NCBI RefSeq assembly: GCF_020176715.1
Contig: NZ_JAIVMF010000004.1
Location: 62,001-126,000 of the forward strand
Length of the DNA stretch: 64,000 nt
Reading direction: 5' to 3'
Origin: Stappia stellulata
GTDB lineage: Bacteria > Pseudomonadota > Alphaproteobacteria > Rhizobiales > Stappiaceae
Part shown: positions 1 to 7,483 of the stretch, piece after piece
How the letters are laid out: each line of letters opens with the position of its first letter
How positions within the stretch are numbered: the first letter of the stretch is position 1
Translations under genes and position numbers: made by a program
Notes under the pieces: generated by a model
Told to the model about the DNA's origin: nothing
The model's input: only the letters and a program-made list of their open reading frames with translations
Database searches by the model: none

Positions 1-210
1 CGTGAAGCGCTGATCCTGATCGGCGCCAGCGGGTTCTCCTATGAGGAGGCGGCCGAGATTCTCGGTGTGAAGGTGGGAACCGTGAAGAGCCGGGTCTCGC
101 GCGCACGCCTGCGGCTGGAAGACCTGATGAACGGCAGGGAGGGGTTCGAGCGCTCCGAGGTCGCCGTGGCACAATCCTCCGCGATGCTCCAGGACGCCCT
201 GTCCGTTTGA
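1..210 (+). CDS. ECF RNA polymerase sigma factor, C-terminal part (EcfG-like)
   Basis: The reading frame is open from the first base and stops at 208-210, giving the last 69 residues. The segment REALILIGASGFSYEEAAEI followed by GTVKSRVSRAR is sigma-70 region 4, the helix-turn-helix that reads the -35 element. This wording is typical of alphaproteobacterial ECF sigma factors, including the general stress factor EcfG. Region 2 lies outside the window. Four promoters with the EcfG-type pattern occur within the next 4.5 kb, which fits an EcfG identity, but the fragment is too short to separate EcfG from related ECF groups. The family call is secure; the subgroup is inference. Confidence 0.85.
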   Translation, partial: REALILIGASGFSYEEAAEILGVKVGTVKSRVSRARLRLEDLMNGREGFERSEVAVAQSSAMLQDALSV

Positions 211-265
211 ACTGCGTCGGAAACCGGACACCGCGTCGTGCGCGGTCTCCTGACAGGAGGGCAGC

Positions 266-1150
266 TTGCGCGAGACCCCGAACAAGCCCTCCGGCGCCAG
301 GCCGGAAAACGAAAGCCATATCACCGAAGAGCGGCTCGAGCGCGAAGGCACGCGGCTCAGCGCCGATGACCTGTCGGAGGTCGGCGACAAGTTGCGGCTG
401 CGTGCCGCGGTCGTTTACGAGATCATCCGTCAGGAAGGCGAGGAGGAACTGGCGCGTGCGCCGCGGAACCTGTGGTGGTCGGGCATCGCGGCCGGTCTGT
501 CGATCGGGTTTTCCGTGCTGGGAGAGGCGGTGTTGCGCGCCTATCTTCCCGATCTCGGTTGGCGCCATCTGGTCGAAAACCTTGGCTACGGCCTGGGATT
601 TGTCATCGTCATTCTCGCCCGGCAGCAGCTTTTTACCGAAAACACGCTGACCGCGGTCCTGCCGGCGATCAGCGCCGGCAAACGGCGGACCTATTGGCGG
701 GTGCTGCGGTTGTGGGGGATCGTGCTGCTTGCGAATGTCGTCGGAACGGTCCTGTTCGGCAGTGCCCTTGCATCGGGACTGTTCCTCACGGACCCGGTGT
801 TCGGCGCCGTGGAAGCGCTGTCGGCGCATCTGATGGAGATCGCGCCGCTTCAGATGTTTCTTCGCGGGATTGTCGCCGGCTGGATCGTCGCGACGCTGGT
901 CTGGCTGCTGCCGAGCGCCGAGCAGTCGAAACTGGCGATCATCGTGCTCATGGCCTGGCTGATCGCGGTCCTCGACCTGACGCATGTCGTTGCCGGATCG
1001 GTCGAGGCGGTGTTTGCCTTCTGGACCGGCCATGCCGGCCTTGCCGATGTGGTCGGCGGCTTCTTCCTGCCGACGCTTGCGGGCAACATCATTGGCGGAT
1101 CGGCACTGTTTGCATTGATCGCCTATGCGCAGGTAAGCGAGGAAATCTGA
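266..1150 (+). CDS. Formate/nitrite transporter (FNT) family membrane protein, YfdC-like
   Basis: The 294-residue protein has a hydrophilic N-terminal segment of about 70 residues and then six or so hydrophobic helices, beginning at LWWSGIAAGLSIGFS and including VIVILARQQLFTENTL. That segment matches the FNT fold of pentameric anion channels. The long N-terminus resembles the YfdC subgroup, whose substrate is not settled, so formate or nitrite should not be assumed. The start is an uncommon TTG at 266, chosen because an AGGAGG ribosome site lies at 255-260 and no in-frame ATG precedes the conserved part. It follows the sigma factor gene by 55 bp and may share its transcript. Confidence 0.85.
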   Translation: MRETPNKPSGARPENESHITEERLEREGTRLSADDLSEVGDKLRLRAAVVYEIIRQEGEEELARAPRNLWWSGIAAGLSIGFSVLGEAVLRAYLPDLGWRHLVENLGYGLGFVIVILARQQLFTENTLTAVLPAISAGKRRTYWRVLRLWGIVLLANVVGTVLFGSALASGLFLTDPVFGAVEALSAHLMEIAPLQMFLRGIVAGWIVATLVWLLPSAEQSKLAIIVLMAWLIAVLDLTHVVAGSVEAVFAFWTGHAGLADVVGGFFLPTLAGNIIGGSALFALIAYAQVSEEI

Positions 1151-1218
1151 GCGACGGCCGGCTGCGGCCAGTGCCGGGCAAGCGATGCAGGCACTTATTC
1201 GCCAAATGCTGCAGATAC

Positions 1219-1246
1219 AAAAAAGGGCGCTCCCGGCGCCCTTTTT
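1219..1246. terminator. Bidirectional intrinsic terminator
   Basis: Arms AAAAAGGGCGC (1220-1230) and GCGCCCTTTTT (1236-1246) pair perfectly around a five-base loop. T-runs flank the stem on both strands, so it can end transcription of the channel gene (plus) and of the small membrane protein gene (minus). Confidence 0.9.
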
Positions 1247-1272
1247 CTGATTGTTCCGGTCCCGCTCGCGGC

Positions 1273-1443
1273 TCAGACGCCGCGTCCGCGGATAGCCTGT
1301 GCGACGGCGGAAATCAGGAACAGCGCGATCGCGACAAAGAAAACGATCTTGGCGAGTGACACGGCCGTTCCGGCAATTCCGCCGAACCCCAGAACCGCCG
1401 CGATCAGTGCGACGACCAGGAAGAAAATTGCCCAAGAAAACAT
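1273..1443 (-). CDS. DUF1328 small membrane protein (YtjA family)
   Basis: This 56-residue protein has two hydrophobic helices separated by GFGGIAGTA, the layout of the DUF1328/YtjA family. These are small inner-membrane proteins of unknown function often induced by stress. The ATG at 1443 is preferred over an upstream in-frame codon because GGAGGAC (1445-1451) sits just ahead of it. An EcfG-type promoter at 1476-1500 lies 33-57 bp upstream, so control by the general stress sigma factor is likely. Confidence 0.85.
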   Translation of the reverse strand: MFSWAIFFLVVALIAAVLGFGGIAGTAVSLAKIVFFVAIALFLISAVAQAIRGRGV

Positions 1444-1475
1444 GACGTCCTCCGATGTAATGAACACCTTTGATC

Positions 1476-1500
1476 AACATCCGAAACGCAAACTGGTTCC
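1476..1500 (-). promoter_or_regulatory. EcfG-type promoter for the DUF1328 gene
   Basis: Read on the minus strand the site is GGAAC (1500-1496), 16 bases, then TGTT (1479-1476). The consensus known for alphaproteobacterial EcfG sigma factors is GGAAC-N16/17-CGTT, so only one base differs. Confidence 0.7.
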
Positions 1501-1562
1501 AGCTTCCCGAAAATAAAAATCCGAGAGACCAGAAAATAAGTTTTTGAGCGGTCGCGGCTTTT

Positions 1563-1587
1563 GGAACTTTTTGCTGCTTGATGCGTT
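1563..1587 (+). promoter_or_regulatory. EcfG-type promoter for the PLDc_N-like gene
   Basis: GGAAC at 1563-1567, 16 bases, CGTT at 1584-1587: a full match to the EcfG consensus, 31 bp upstream of the start codon at 1618. Confidence 0.75.
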
Positions 1588-1617
1588 TTCTTCATATCTG
1601 CCAAATGGAGATGCGAC

Positions 1618-1803
1618 ATGGAATATGGGATACTGGGTCTGATTGTTCTCATCTTGGATATCTATGCCGTGATCAAGATCCTGGGGAGCGGAGCGTCGAC
1701 CGGCGCCAAGGTCCTCTGGACGCTGGGCATTCTGATTTTCCCGGTGATCGGGTTCATCGTCTGGTTCTTCGCGGGACCGCGCGGAAGCGGTCGAGCAATC
1801 TGA
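1618..1803 (+). CDS. Small two-helix membrane protein, phospholipase D N-terminal (PLDc_N)-like
   Basis: The 61-residue product has two transmembrane helices: YGILGLIVLILDIYAVIKIL, then a segment containing LWTLGILIFPVIGFIVWFFAGPR. This is the pattern of the PLDc_N domain, a membrane anchor that also occurs as a stand-alone small protein. There is no catalytic HKD motif, so it is not a phospholipase. A perfect EcfG-type promoter lies just upstream and a TGGAG ribosome site precedes the ATG. Function is unknown; a role in envelope stress is inferred from the promoter and neighbours. Confidence 0.75.
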   Translation: MEYGILGLIVLILDIYAVIKILGSGASTGAKVLWTLGILIFPVIGFIVWFFAGPRGSGRAI

Positions 1804-2131
1804 CCCCTGAAATAGATATGCGCCAGGGGCGCAATTTGAGATTGATGACAGGCTTACCGAATTCCGCCTCCCGGACGCAGCGTGAGTTGCGGTCCGGGAT
1901 TGGGGAGGTACGGCCTCGCGGCGGGCAACTCATTAAAAGGGCAAGGGTTTTGGCTCTCCGATGCCGGGTCGCGCTTGCGCTTGCCCGGTTTGACGCGGGA
2001 GGGCGCCGGCCGATCATCATCAGTCTGGATATGCGGCGGTTGGCGCATATTTTTCGGGAACCAAACTTATCCGGTTTTGTTTACAGAACGTAGTCACAGG
2101 TCGTGACGATTTTTCTCAAAGGAGGGCAGTA
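1804..2131. other. Gene-less stretch holding the promoter of the PRC-barrel gene
   Basis: I see no convincing gene in these 328 bases; the open frames lack family resemblance. The last 75 bases are AT-richer and carry the EcfG-type promoter at 2057-2081 and the ribosome site AAAGGAGGGC ahead of 2132. Confidence 0.7.
2057..2081 (+). promoter_or_regulatory. EcfG-type promoter for the PRC-barrel gene
   Basis: GGAAC at 2057-2061, 16 bases, TGTT at 2078-2081, one base off the EcfG consensus, 51 bp upstream of the start codon. Confidence 0.7.
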
Positions 2132-3058
2132 ATGCTCCGTAATATTCTTGCTTCCACTGCGGTTGTTGCTTTGATTTCGACCGGCGCGATCGCAGAGACA
2201 GCCACCCCCAAGCCGAATATGTCCGGCCAGGAAACCAATGCATCGGGCATCTTCGAGTTGGAGACGAACACGCTTGCCCAGGAAGCTGCGAAGGGCTTTT
2301 TGGCCTCCAACATGATCGGCGAAGCCGTGATGACCGGTGAAGGCGAGAACGCCGAGGAAATCGGCGACATCAACGACATTCTGGTCGATCGCGACGGGTC
2401 GGTGAAGGTCGTGATCATCGGTGTGGGCGGCTTCATCGGGCTTGGCGAAAAGGAAGTTGCCGTCGAGTTCGACCGTCTGTCTTTCGTCTCCACCCAGGAC
2501 GATCAGCTCAGGGTCGTGAGCGACGTGTCCAAGCAGGAGCTGGAAGCAGCACCCGGCTATGAGCGTCCGGACTACATTCCGAACTGGATGTCGACCTCGG
2601 CCGTTCGCGACGGCATGAATCAGGCGAAGGAGTCCGCCAAGGGAGCCTATGAAACCGTTCAGGACGAGGCGATCAAGCCTGTCCGCGAACAGATGGACAA
2701 GATGGCCAATTCCGACTGGACGGCGGAAAAGACCCAGATCGACGCCGCCACTGTCTCGACCGATGTTTTGATCGGGGCGACTGTCTACACCTCGGCCGAT
2801 ACCGACATCGGTGAAGTGTCCGAGGTTCTGCTCGGCAAGGACGGGACGGCAGAAGCCGTCGTGATCGATGTCGGCGGCTTCCTGGGCTTTGGCGAAAAGC
2901 CGGTTGCCGTGTCCTACGACAGCCTGAAGATGTATGAGAACGAGAACGGCAGCCTGCTGATCACCGCGACCTTCACCGATGAGCAGCTCAAGAATGCCAA
3001 GGCCTACACGCCGGCGGACTACAAGACCGATCCGGAAAGCGTTCTCCTGAAGAGCTAA
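2132..3058 (+). CDS. Exported protein with two PRC-barrel domains
   Basis: The 308-residue protein starts with a Sec signal peptide (MLRNILASTAVVALISTGAIA) and carries two copies of the PRC-barrel fold, at roughly residues 65-130 and 205-290. The paired stretches DRDGSVKVVIIGVGGFIGLG and GKDGTAEAVVIDVGGFLGFG show the internal duplication. The linker is acidic and probably helical. Periplasmic PRC-barrel proteins are common EcfG targets in rhizobia, and an EcfG-type promoter lies upstream. A strong AAAGGAGG ribosome site fixes the start. Function is unknown; a stress role in the periplasm is inference. Confidence 0.85.
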   Translation: MLRNILASTAVVALISTGAIAETATPKPNMSGQETNASGIFELETNTLAQEAAKGFLASNMIGEAVMTGEGENAEEIGDINDILVDRDGSVKVVIIGVGGFIGLGEKEVAVEFDRLSFVSTQDDQLRVVSDVSKQELEAAPGYERPDYIPNWMSTSAVRDGMNQAKESAKGAYETVQDEAIKPVREQMDKMANSDWTAEKTQIDAATVSTDVLIGATVYTSADTDIGEVSEVLLGKDGTAEAVVIDVGGFLGFGEKPVAVSYDSLKMYENENGSLLITATFTDEQLKNAKAYTPADYKTDPESVLLKS

Positions 3059-3080
3059 CCGCAAGGCCGACGTTCAAGAA

Positions 3081-3143
3081 AACGGACCCGCCCGTGGTCC
3101 GTTGACCTTCAGAAAACCCCTGGCACCCGCCGGGGGTTTTTCT
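3081..3143. terminator. Tandem hairpins ending the PRC-barrel transcript
   Basis: Two stems follow each other. The first is AACGGACC (3081-3088) with GGTCCGTT (3096-3103). The second is AAAACCCC (3113-3120) with GGGGTTTT (3133-3140), followed by further T. The second is a classic intrinsic terminator usable in both directions. Confidence 0.85.
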
Positions 3144-3807
3144 GTGCGTGCCCCTTCATTGACACCCGCCACGACCCAGTTCCCTGTTTGCCAGGACGCG
3201 CGGCGCGCATCTCGCCGCGCCCATGCTGTATCACGGGCTCACCGGGACACATGGGCTGATGAGGCACGGGCCTCGCGCGGGGTTGGTGTCGCGTGGTCAG
3301 CCGCTCACCGGCTCGGCCCCGCAGTTGGTGCCTGTCCGCGAAGAGGGAGCCCCGTCGAAACAGGTCGGCCCGGGTTCCCGCGCGAGCCCGTGATACAGCA
3401 TGGGCGAAGGGCCCGTTCGGTCCGGCGGGCTTCACTGCGAACCGTTGCGTTTCGACCGCTACGGCCCTGTCCGTGCGGGCGCGCGACAACAGGTTTTTGG
3501 GTATCCCTTGCGGGCAAGAATAGCGGCGCGAACCCGGCTCAAGGCGCATGTGAGCAGACGGACGGAAAGCTCGCACGCATCCGTCGCGACCGGTCCGCTC
3601 GCGGCGCCCGCTGCGGTCGGCGGGCAATGCGCACGGAAGTTTCCGGGGCAGTTTGCGGGATGCATGGGGCCAGATGGCCTGCAGGCACCGGCACGTCTCT
3701 CCGCGCCGCGGCCTCCGCTGTTGCACCGCTTGATCGCAGGCAGCAGGCGAGCGACGGGAGCGGCTGCTTGCCCGGCCGTGCAGTGTTGCACTGTCGGTGC
3801 CGAACGC
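3144..3807. other. Gene-less GC-rich stretch with a long inverted repeat
   Basis: About 660 bases lie between two terminators with no supportable gene. Several open frames cover it on both strands, but they are arginine- and proline-rich in the manner of random GC-rich frames and resemble no family I know. The only clear structure is the 23-bp inverted repeat listed separately. Confidence 0.7.
3218..3406. repeat. 23-bp perfect inverted repeat around 143 bp
   Basis: The left arm 3218-3240 begins GCCCATGCTGTATCACGGGC at 3219; the right arm 3384-3406 is its exact reverse complement. The 143-bp interior has no gene. The arms are too far apart for an ordinary terminator. It could be a remnant of a small non-autonomous element or an intergenic repeat family. 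I cannot define target-site duplications. Confidence 0.8.
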
Positions 3808-3840
3808 AGAAAACCCCGCCGATAGATCGACGGGGTTTGT
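3808..3840 (-). terminator. Terminator of the DUF992 gene
   Basis: The stem AAACCCCG (3811-3818) with CGGGGTTT (3831-3838) has a second inner stem CGAT/ATCG. On the minus strand it ends in TTTTC, 42 bp past the stop codon of the DUF992 gene. Confidence 0.85.
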
Positions 3841-3881
3841 CTGCAGTGTGAAGGCCGGCGGACGCCGGCGAGTTTGCGCTA

Positions 3882-4373
3882 TCAGTTGGTGGAGGACAGC
3901 GTCAGCTGGGTGACACCCAGGGTGATATTGGCGCCCGTCTGGCTTTCCAGGCTCAGCGGGTTCAGCGCGATGGACTTGTCGAAGCCGCCGACAAGGGCAT
4001 TGGCCTTGACGCCGGCCCCCAGCGTCGCGCCGGCCGTGACGCCGCCGTAGGTCCCTTCCAGCACGCCTTTTTCCATGTCCGCGCTCGGCGCCAGGACACC
4101 CCAGACCAGCGTCGCATTGGAGGTGCTGCCGATGTCCAGGCCGTAGTCGTTGATCGTTCCGCTGTAGGTGGCGGCCTCGCCGGAGCCGGCCGGATCGAAG
4201 ATGCAGCTCAGGGTCGCGCTCGAGCCGACGACAAAACTGGTTTCCTCGCCGACGGAGCAGGTCAGGGTGCCGATCTTGACGCCGGCGTTGGCGTTGGTGT
4301 CCTGCGCGATCGCGGAGGTCGCCAGAACTGCGGCGCCGGTCATGGCAAGAGCGTGTGTTGCAAGGCGTTTCAT
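3882..4373 (-). CDS. DUF992 exported protein
   Basis: The 163-residue product has a signal peptide (MKRLATHALAMTGAAVLATS with a following AIAQ) and the DUF992 pattern: GVKIGTLTCSV near the start, LSCIFDP, and a repeated Gly/Ala-rich beta core such as YGGVTAGATLGAGVKANALV. DUF992 proteins are small periplasmic or outer-membrane-associated proteins of Alphaproteobacteria with no known role. The ATG at 4373 follows GAGGAGC; the longer in-frame extension is unlike an exported protein. An EcfG-type promoter lies 104 bp upstream and a terminator follows, so it is probably a single-gene stress unit. Confidence 0.85.
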   Translation of the reverse strand: MKRLATHALAMTGAAVLATSAIAQDTNANAGVKIGTLTCSVGEETSFVVGSSATLSCIFDPAGSGEAATYSGTINDYGLDIGSTSNATLVWGVLAPSADMEKGVLEGTYGGVTAGATLGAGVKANALVGGFDKSIALNPLSLESQTGANITLGVTQLTLSSTN

Positions 4374-4476
4374 CAGTTGCTCCTCGGTTGACTTGGGAAA
4401 GGCTCTGGCGCTTCGGCCATGCCCTCGGTCGTCCGGTCCGCCGTCATCGCGGATGACGCGGGCGCGGTCTTGTCTC

Positions 4477-4501
4477 AACGGTTCAACCCGGCGGGAGTTC
4501 C
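4477..4501 (-). promoter_or_regulatory. EcfG-type promoter for the DUF992 gene
   Basis: On the minus strand: GGAAC (4501-4497), 16 bases, CGTT (4480-4477), a full match to the EcfG consensus. It would give a leader of roughly 95 bases. Confidence 0.65.
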
Positions 4502-4599
4502 GAAAAACATCGGCGAGCGGACCGGCTGCAGCACATGCCGTTCCGGACAGGGCGGGCGCCTGCGCTCTTTTTCATTCGCACCAGGGCAACCGGACGATG

Positions 4600-5400
4600 T
4601 CAGGGCGTCCAGTGCGGAAAAATGTCGGGACCGTAGAGCTCGTCGATCCGCGTGCGTTCCTGCGGGTCGGGGCGGGCATGGGAGAGGTGGCGGCTGGTGA
4701 ATGTGCCGCCCTGGAGCCGGGCGAGGCCGACCGAGGCCTCGGCCATGGCGACCAGCCCGGCGATGCCGTTGAGGACGGGAGCGCCATTGCCGAAGCGGGT
4801 GACGCCGGCCTTGTCCATCAGCGCCATCACGACGCCGCCGGCCGGGACGACGACTTCCGCCGCACCCAGGTCGCGTTCCACCGCCTGCTCGATGGCCTGA
4901 AGCAGACGGGCGCGCGCATCGGCGTCGTCGAAGGCGTCGCCCATCGCGGTCAGGCGCGGCATGTCGAGCACGGCGATCCCGGCCAGCCGGGCGTCGAGCC
5001 GGTCGGCGCGCAGGCGTTTCTCCAGACGGGCCGCGTATTTCGCGTTCGGACAGATCAGGCCGTAGGACTGCCCCATGAAATGACTGAGGGATATGCTGGT
5101 CTCGCCAAGGCCGAGCACCGGGAAGGGGGCGATCTCGCGCGCCTCCTCCAGGCCGATATCGAAGAAATTGCCGATCACGAAGGCGTCCGCTCCTTCTGCG
5201 ACCGCGCGGCGCAGGGTGTGCAGCACGTCGCCCTTGGCTTCATGGGCAAGGGCTGCGTGATATTCGGCGATGCCGCGCTTGGTCCCGTTGACGACGATCT
5301 CGGTCGCCGCCGACCGGGCGCGCTCGATCATGGCGCCAAGGTGCGCCGGATAGCCGCCCCAGGCGTCGAGCCGGCCGAGACTTTGATACCAGATGCGCAT
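4600..5400 (-). CDS. Asp/Glu/hydantoin racemase-fold protein lacking the usual catalytic cysteines
   Basis: The 266-residue protein aligns by eye with the Asp/Glu/hydantoin racemase superfamily: an N-terminal IWYQSLG, the loop DAFVIGNFFDIGLEEARE, and the second-lobe segment VVVPAGGVVMAL. Hydantoin racemases have a cysteine in each loop (in a context like IACFxDPGL and in xGCAGM). Here the first position reads Asn and the second has no Cys, so a normal two-cysteine racemisation looks impossible. It is the last gene of a TTT transporter operon, 16 bp after tctA. It may be a decarboxylase, an isomerase or a binding protein of the same fold. Family confident, activity unknown. Confidence 0.8.
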   Translation of the reverse strand: MRIWYQSLGRLDAWGGYPAHLGAMIERARSAATEIVVNGTKRGIAEYHAALAHEAKGDVLHTLRRAVAEGADAFVIGNFFDIGLEEAREIAPFPVLGLGETSISLSHFMGQSYGLICPNAKYAARLEKRLRADRLDARLAGIAVLDMPRLTAMGDAFDDADARARLLQAIEQAVERDLGAAEVVVPAGGVVMALMDKAGVTRFGNGAPVLNGIAGLVAMAEASVGLARLQGGTFTSRHLSHARPDPQERTRIDELYGPDIFPHWTP

Positions 5401-5416
5401 GAGTGTCTGTGCCCGC

Positions 5417-6937
5417 TCAGTCGGTTTCGCCGGGGGAGACCGGCGTCGAGGCGCGTTTCAGCCGTCGCCGCACGCCGGACATGAGCGGAAGCAGGAGAAA
5501 CACGACCGCCAGCGTCAGGAAGCCGGCGGTGATCGGACGCTGGAGGAAGATCGTGAAATCGCCCTGCGACATTTCCAGCGACCGCCGCAGCCCGCCCTCC
5601 ATCATCGGCCCCAGGATCAGCGTCATGATGATCGGGACGAGGGGGAAGTCGAGCTTGCGCATGATGTAGCCGATCAGGCCGAACACGGCGATCAGGCCGA
5701 GGTCGAACTGGCTGTTTGCCAGACTGTAGGCGCCGACAATCGTGAACCCGAGGATGACCGGGAACAGGAAGCTGTAGGGAATGCGCAGGATCGAGACCCA
5801 CATCGGAATGAACGGCAGGTTCAGGACGAGAAGAATGACGTTGCCGACATACATCGATGCAATCAGCGTCCAGACGAGATCGCTTTGTTCCTCGAACATC
5901 AGCGGGCCGGGAACGATGCCGTTCATCATCAGCGCGCCCATCAGGATCGCGACAACGCCGGAGCCGGGAATGCCCAGGGTCAGCAGCGGGAGCAGGGCGC
6001 CGTTTGCGGCCGCATTGTTGGCGCTTTCGGGTCCGGCCACGCCCTCGATCATCCCTGTGCCGAAGCGCTCCGGCGTGCGCGACAGGCGTTTTTCGGTGAC
6101 ATAGGACATGAAGGCGGCCGGGATCGTTCCCATGCCGGGGATGATGCCGATCAGGAAGCCGAGCACTGTGCCGCGCGCGATGGCCGGTGCGGAGCGGCGG
6201 GCATCGTCGCGGGTAATCCGCAGCTTGCTGACCACGGCCTCGCGGAAGCTGTTCGTCGGGTCCTCGAGGTTCTTGAGGATCTCGCCGACGCCGAAAAGCC
6301 CGATGATCACCGGAATGAAGGCGACGCCGTCGAGCAGGTGCATCTGCCCGAAGGTCAGCCGCGGCAGACCCATGACCGGGTCCGTCCCCACCATCGCCAG
6401 GATGAGGCCGAAGACGGTGGTGATCAGGCCGCGGAGGATCGAGCTGCTCCCGAGGGTGACGACGAGGACGAGACTGAGCACGATCAGCGCGAAGAACTCC
6501 GGAGGTCCGAAGTTCAGGGCAAGCGAGGTGAGGGGAAGGGCGATCATGGCCAACAGGCCCACGGTGACCGTTCCGCCGACGAAGGAGGCGATCGCGGCGA
6601 TCGCCAGCGCCGTGCCGGCCCGGCCCTGCTTGGCCATCATGTGGCCTTCGACCGCCGTCATCGCCGCGCCGCCGGTGCCGGGGGTGTTGAACAGCACCGC
6701 GGTGATCGTGTCGCCGTACTGGCAGCCGTAGTAGATCGCCGCCAGCATCACGATCGCGGCCGTCGGGTCCATTGCCGCGGTGATCGGCAAGAGGATCGCG
6801 ATCGCCGCCGACGGGCCAAGCCCGGGCAACATGCCGACCAGCGTTCCCAGAAAGCAGCCGGCAAACGCGAAAACGAGGTTTTCCAGCCGAAGGGCATTGC
6901 CGAACCCGGACAGGAGCAGACTGAGGTTTTCCGACAT
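5417..6937 (-). CDS. tctA: Tripartite tricarboxylate transporter large permease, TctA family
   Basis: The 506-residue, strongly hydrophobic protein has the family signature GMLPGLGPSAAIAILLP near residues 35-52 and a second Gly/Pro-rich loop, GIIPGMGTIPAAFMSY, in the middle, with about 12 predicted helices. With TctB and the periplasmic TctC it forms a proton- or sodium-driven importer of carboxylates. Gene order tctC-tctB-tctA-racemase-like on the minus strand is a single operon with 16-17 bp gaps. The substrate cannot be read from the sequence. Confidence 0.93.
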   Translation of the reverse strand: MSENLSLLLSGFGNALRLENLVFAFAGCFLGTLVGMLPGLGPSAAIAILLPITAAMDPTAAIVMLAAIYYGCQYGDTITAVLFNTPGTGGAAMTAVEGHMMAKQGRAGTALAIAAIASFVGGTVTVGLLAMIALPLTSLALNFGPPEFFALIVLSLVLVVTLGSSSILRGLITTVFGLILAMVGTDPVMGLPRLTFGQMHLLDGVAFIPVIIGLFGVGEILKNLEDPTNSFREAVVSKLRITRDDARRSAPAIARGTVLGFLIGIIPGMGTIPAAFMSYVTEKRLSRTPERFGTGMIEGVAGPESANNAAANGALLPLLTLGIPGSGVVAILMGALMMNGIVPGPLMFEEQSDLVWTLIASMYVGNVILLVLNLPFIPMWVSILRIPYSFLFPVILGFTIVGAYSLANSQFDLGLIAVFGLIGYIMRKLDFPLVPIIMTLILGPMMEGGLRRSLEMSQGDFTIFLQRPITAGFLTLAVVFLLLPLMSGVRRRLKRASTPVSPGETD

Positions 6938-6953
6938 TGTGGAGGGGTGTCCG

Positions 6954-7421
6954 TCACAGGCCGAAGGCGCCGGATGGAAGCGGCACGTTCAGCAGGCCCT
7001 TGAAGAAGAAGTGGTAGGCGAAGGTCAGCATGAGCGCGAGCGCGGCGCTCAGCAACAGCCGGTGCCGGCCCAGCACGGCGAACATCACGAAGAAGAAGAG
7101 CGCCATCATGGGCCGGAAGCCCAGGTCCTCGATGAACACGGCGATCGCCATCAGCGCGACCAGAACGGTGCCGATGCGGGCATAGGCGAGCGGATCGGCG
7201 ACGAAGCCGATTTCCGGCAGGGTGTCGGCCTTGAAGATCGCCTGATAGAGCAGGCCCAGCGAAAGAAGCGCCAGGATCGCGGCCAGGATGGCGGGAAAAA
7301 ATCCCGCCCCCGGACCCAGCACCGTATAGAACCGCATGCTCACGGCCTGCTGGCCGACGACCCCGGCGACCAGCAGGAGCACAATCGCCGTGATCGTGTA
7401 TGTGGGATGCATGTGCCGCAT
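6954..7421 (-). CDS. tctB: Tripartite tricarboxylate transporter small permease, TctB family
   Basis: The 155-residue protein has four hydrophobic helices and the FYTVLGPGAGFFPAILA stretch typical of TctB subunits. The ATG at 7421 is chosen because a G-rich ribosome site (GGGGGGACACC) precedes it and the longer in-frame extension is arginine-rich shadow coding. It lies between tctC and tctA in the operon. Confidence 0.9.
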   Translation of the reverse strand: MRHMHPTYTITAIVLLLVAGVVGQQAVSMRFYTVLGPGAGFFPAILAAILALLSLGLLYQAIFKADTLPEIGFVADPLAYARIGTVLVALMAIAVFIEDLGFRPMMALFFFVMFAVLGRHRLLLSAALALMLTFAYHFFFKGLLNVPLPSGAFGL

Positions 7422-7461
7422 TGGTGTCCCCCCGAAGCCGGCCCTGTGCGTTGAGCGTGTC

Positions 7462-7479
7462 AGCGGTCCCGGGACCGCT
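7462..7479 (-). terminator. Hairpin between tctC and tctB
   Basis: AGCGGTCCC/GGGACCGCT is an 18-bp perfect palindrome in the 62-bp gap between tctC and tctB. There is no U-run, so it is more likely an mRNA-stabilising or attenuating stem than a full terminator. Confidence 0.6.
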
Positions 7480-7483
7480 CGCG

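Noticed and set aside
3102-3851. Open frames of up to 249 residues between the PRC-barrel and DUF992 genes
   Set aside because: They overlap terminators, have no ribosome sites or recognisable motifs, and exist on both strands at once.
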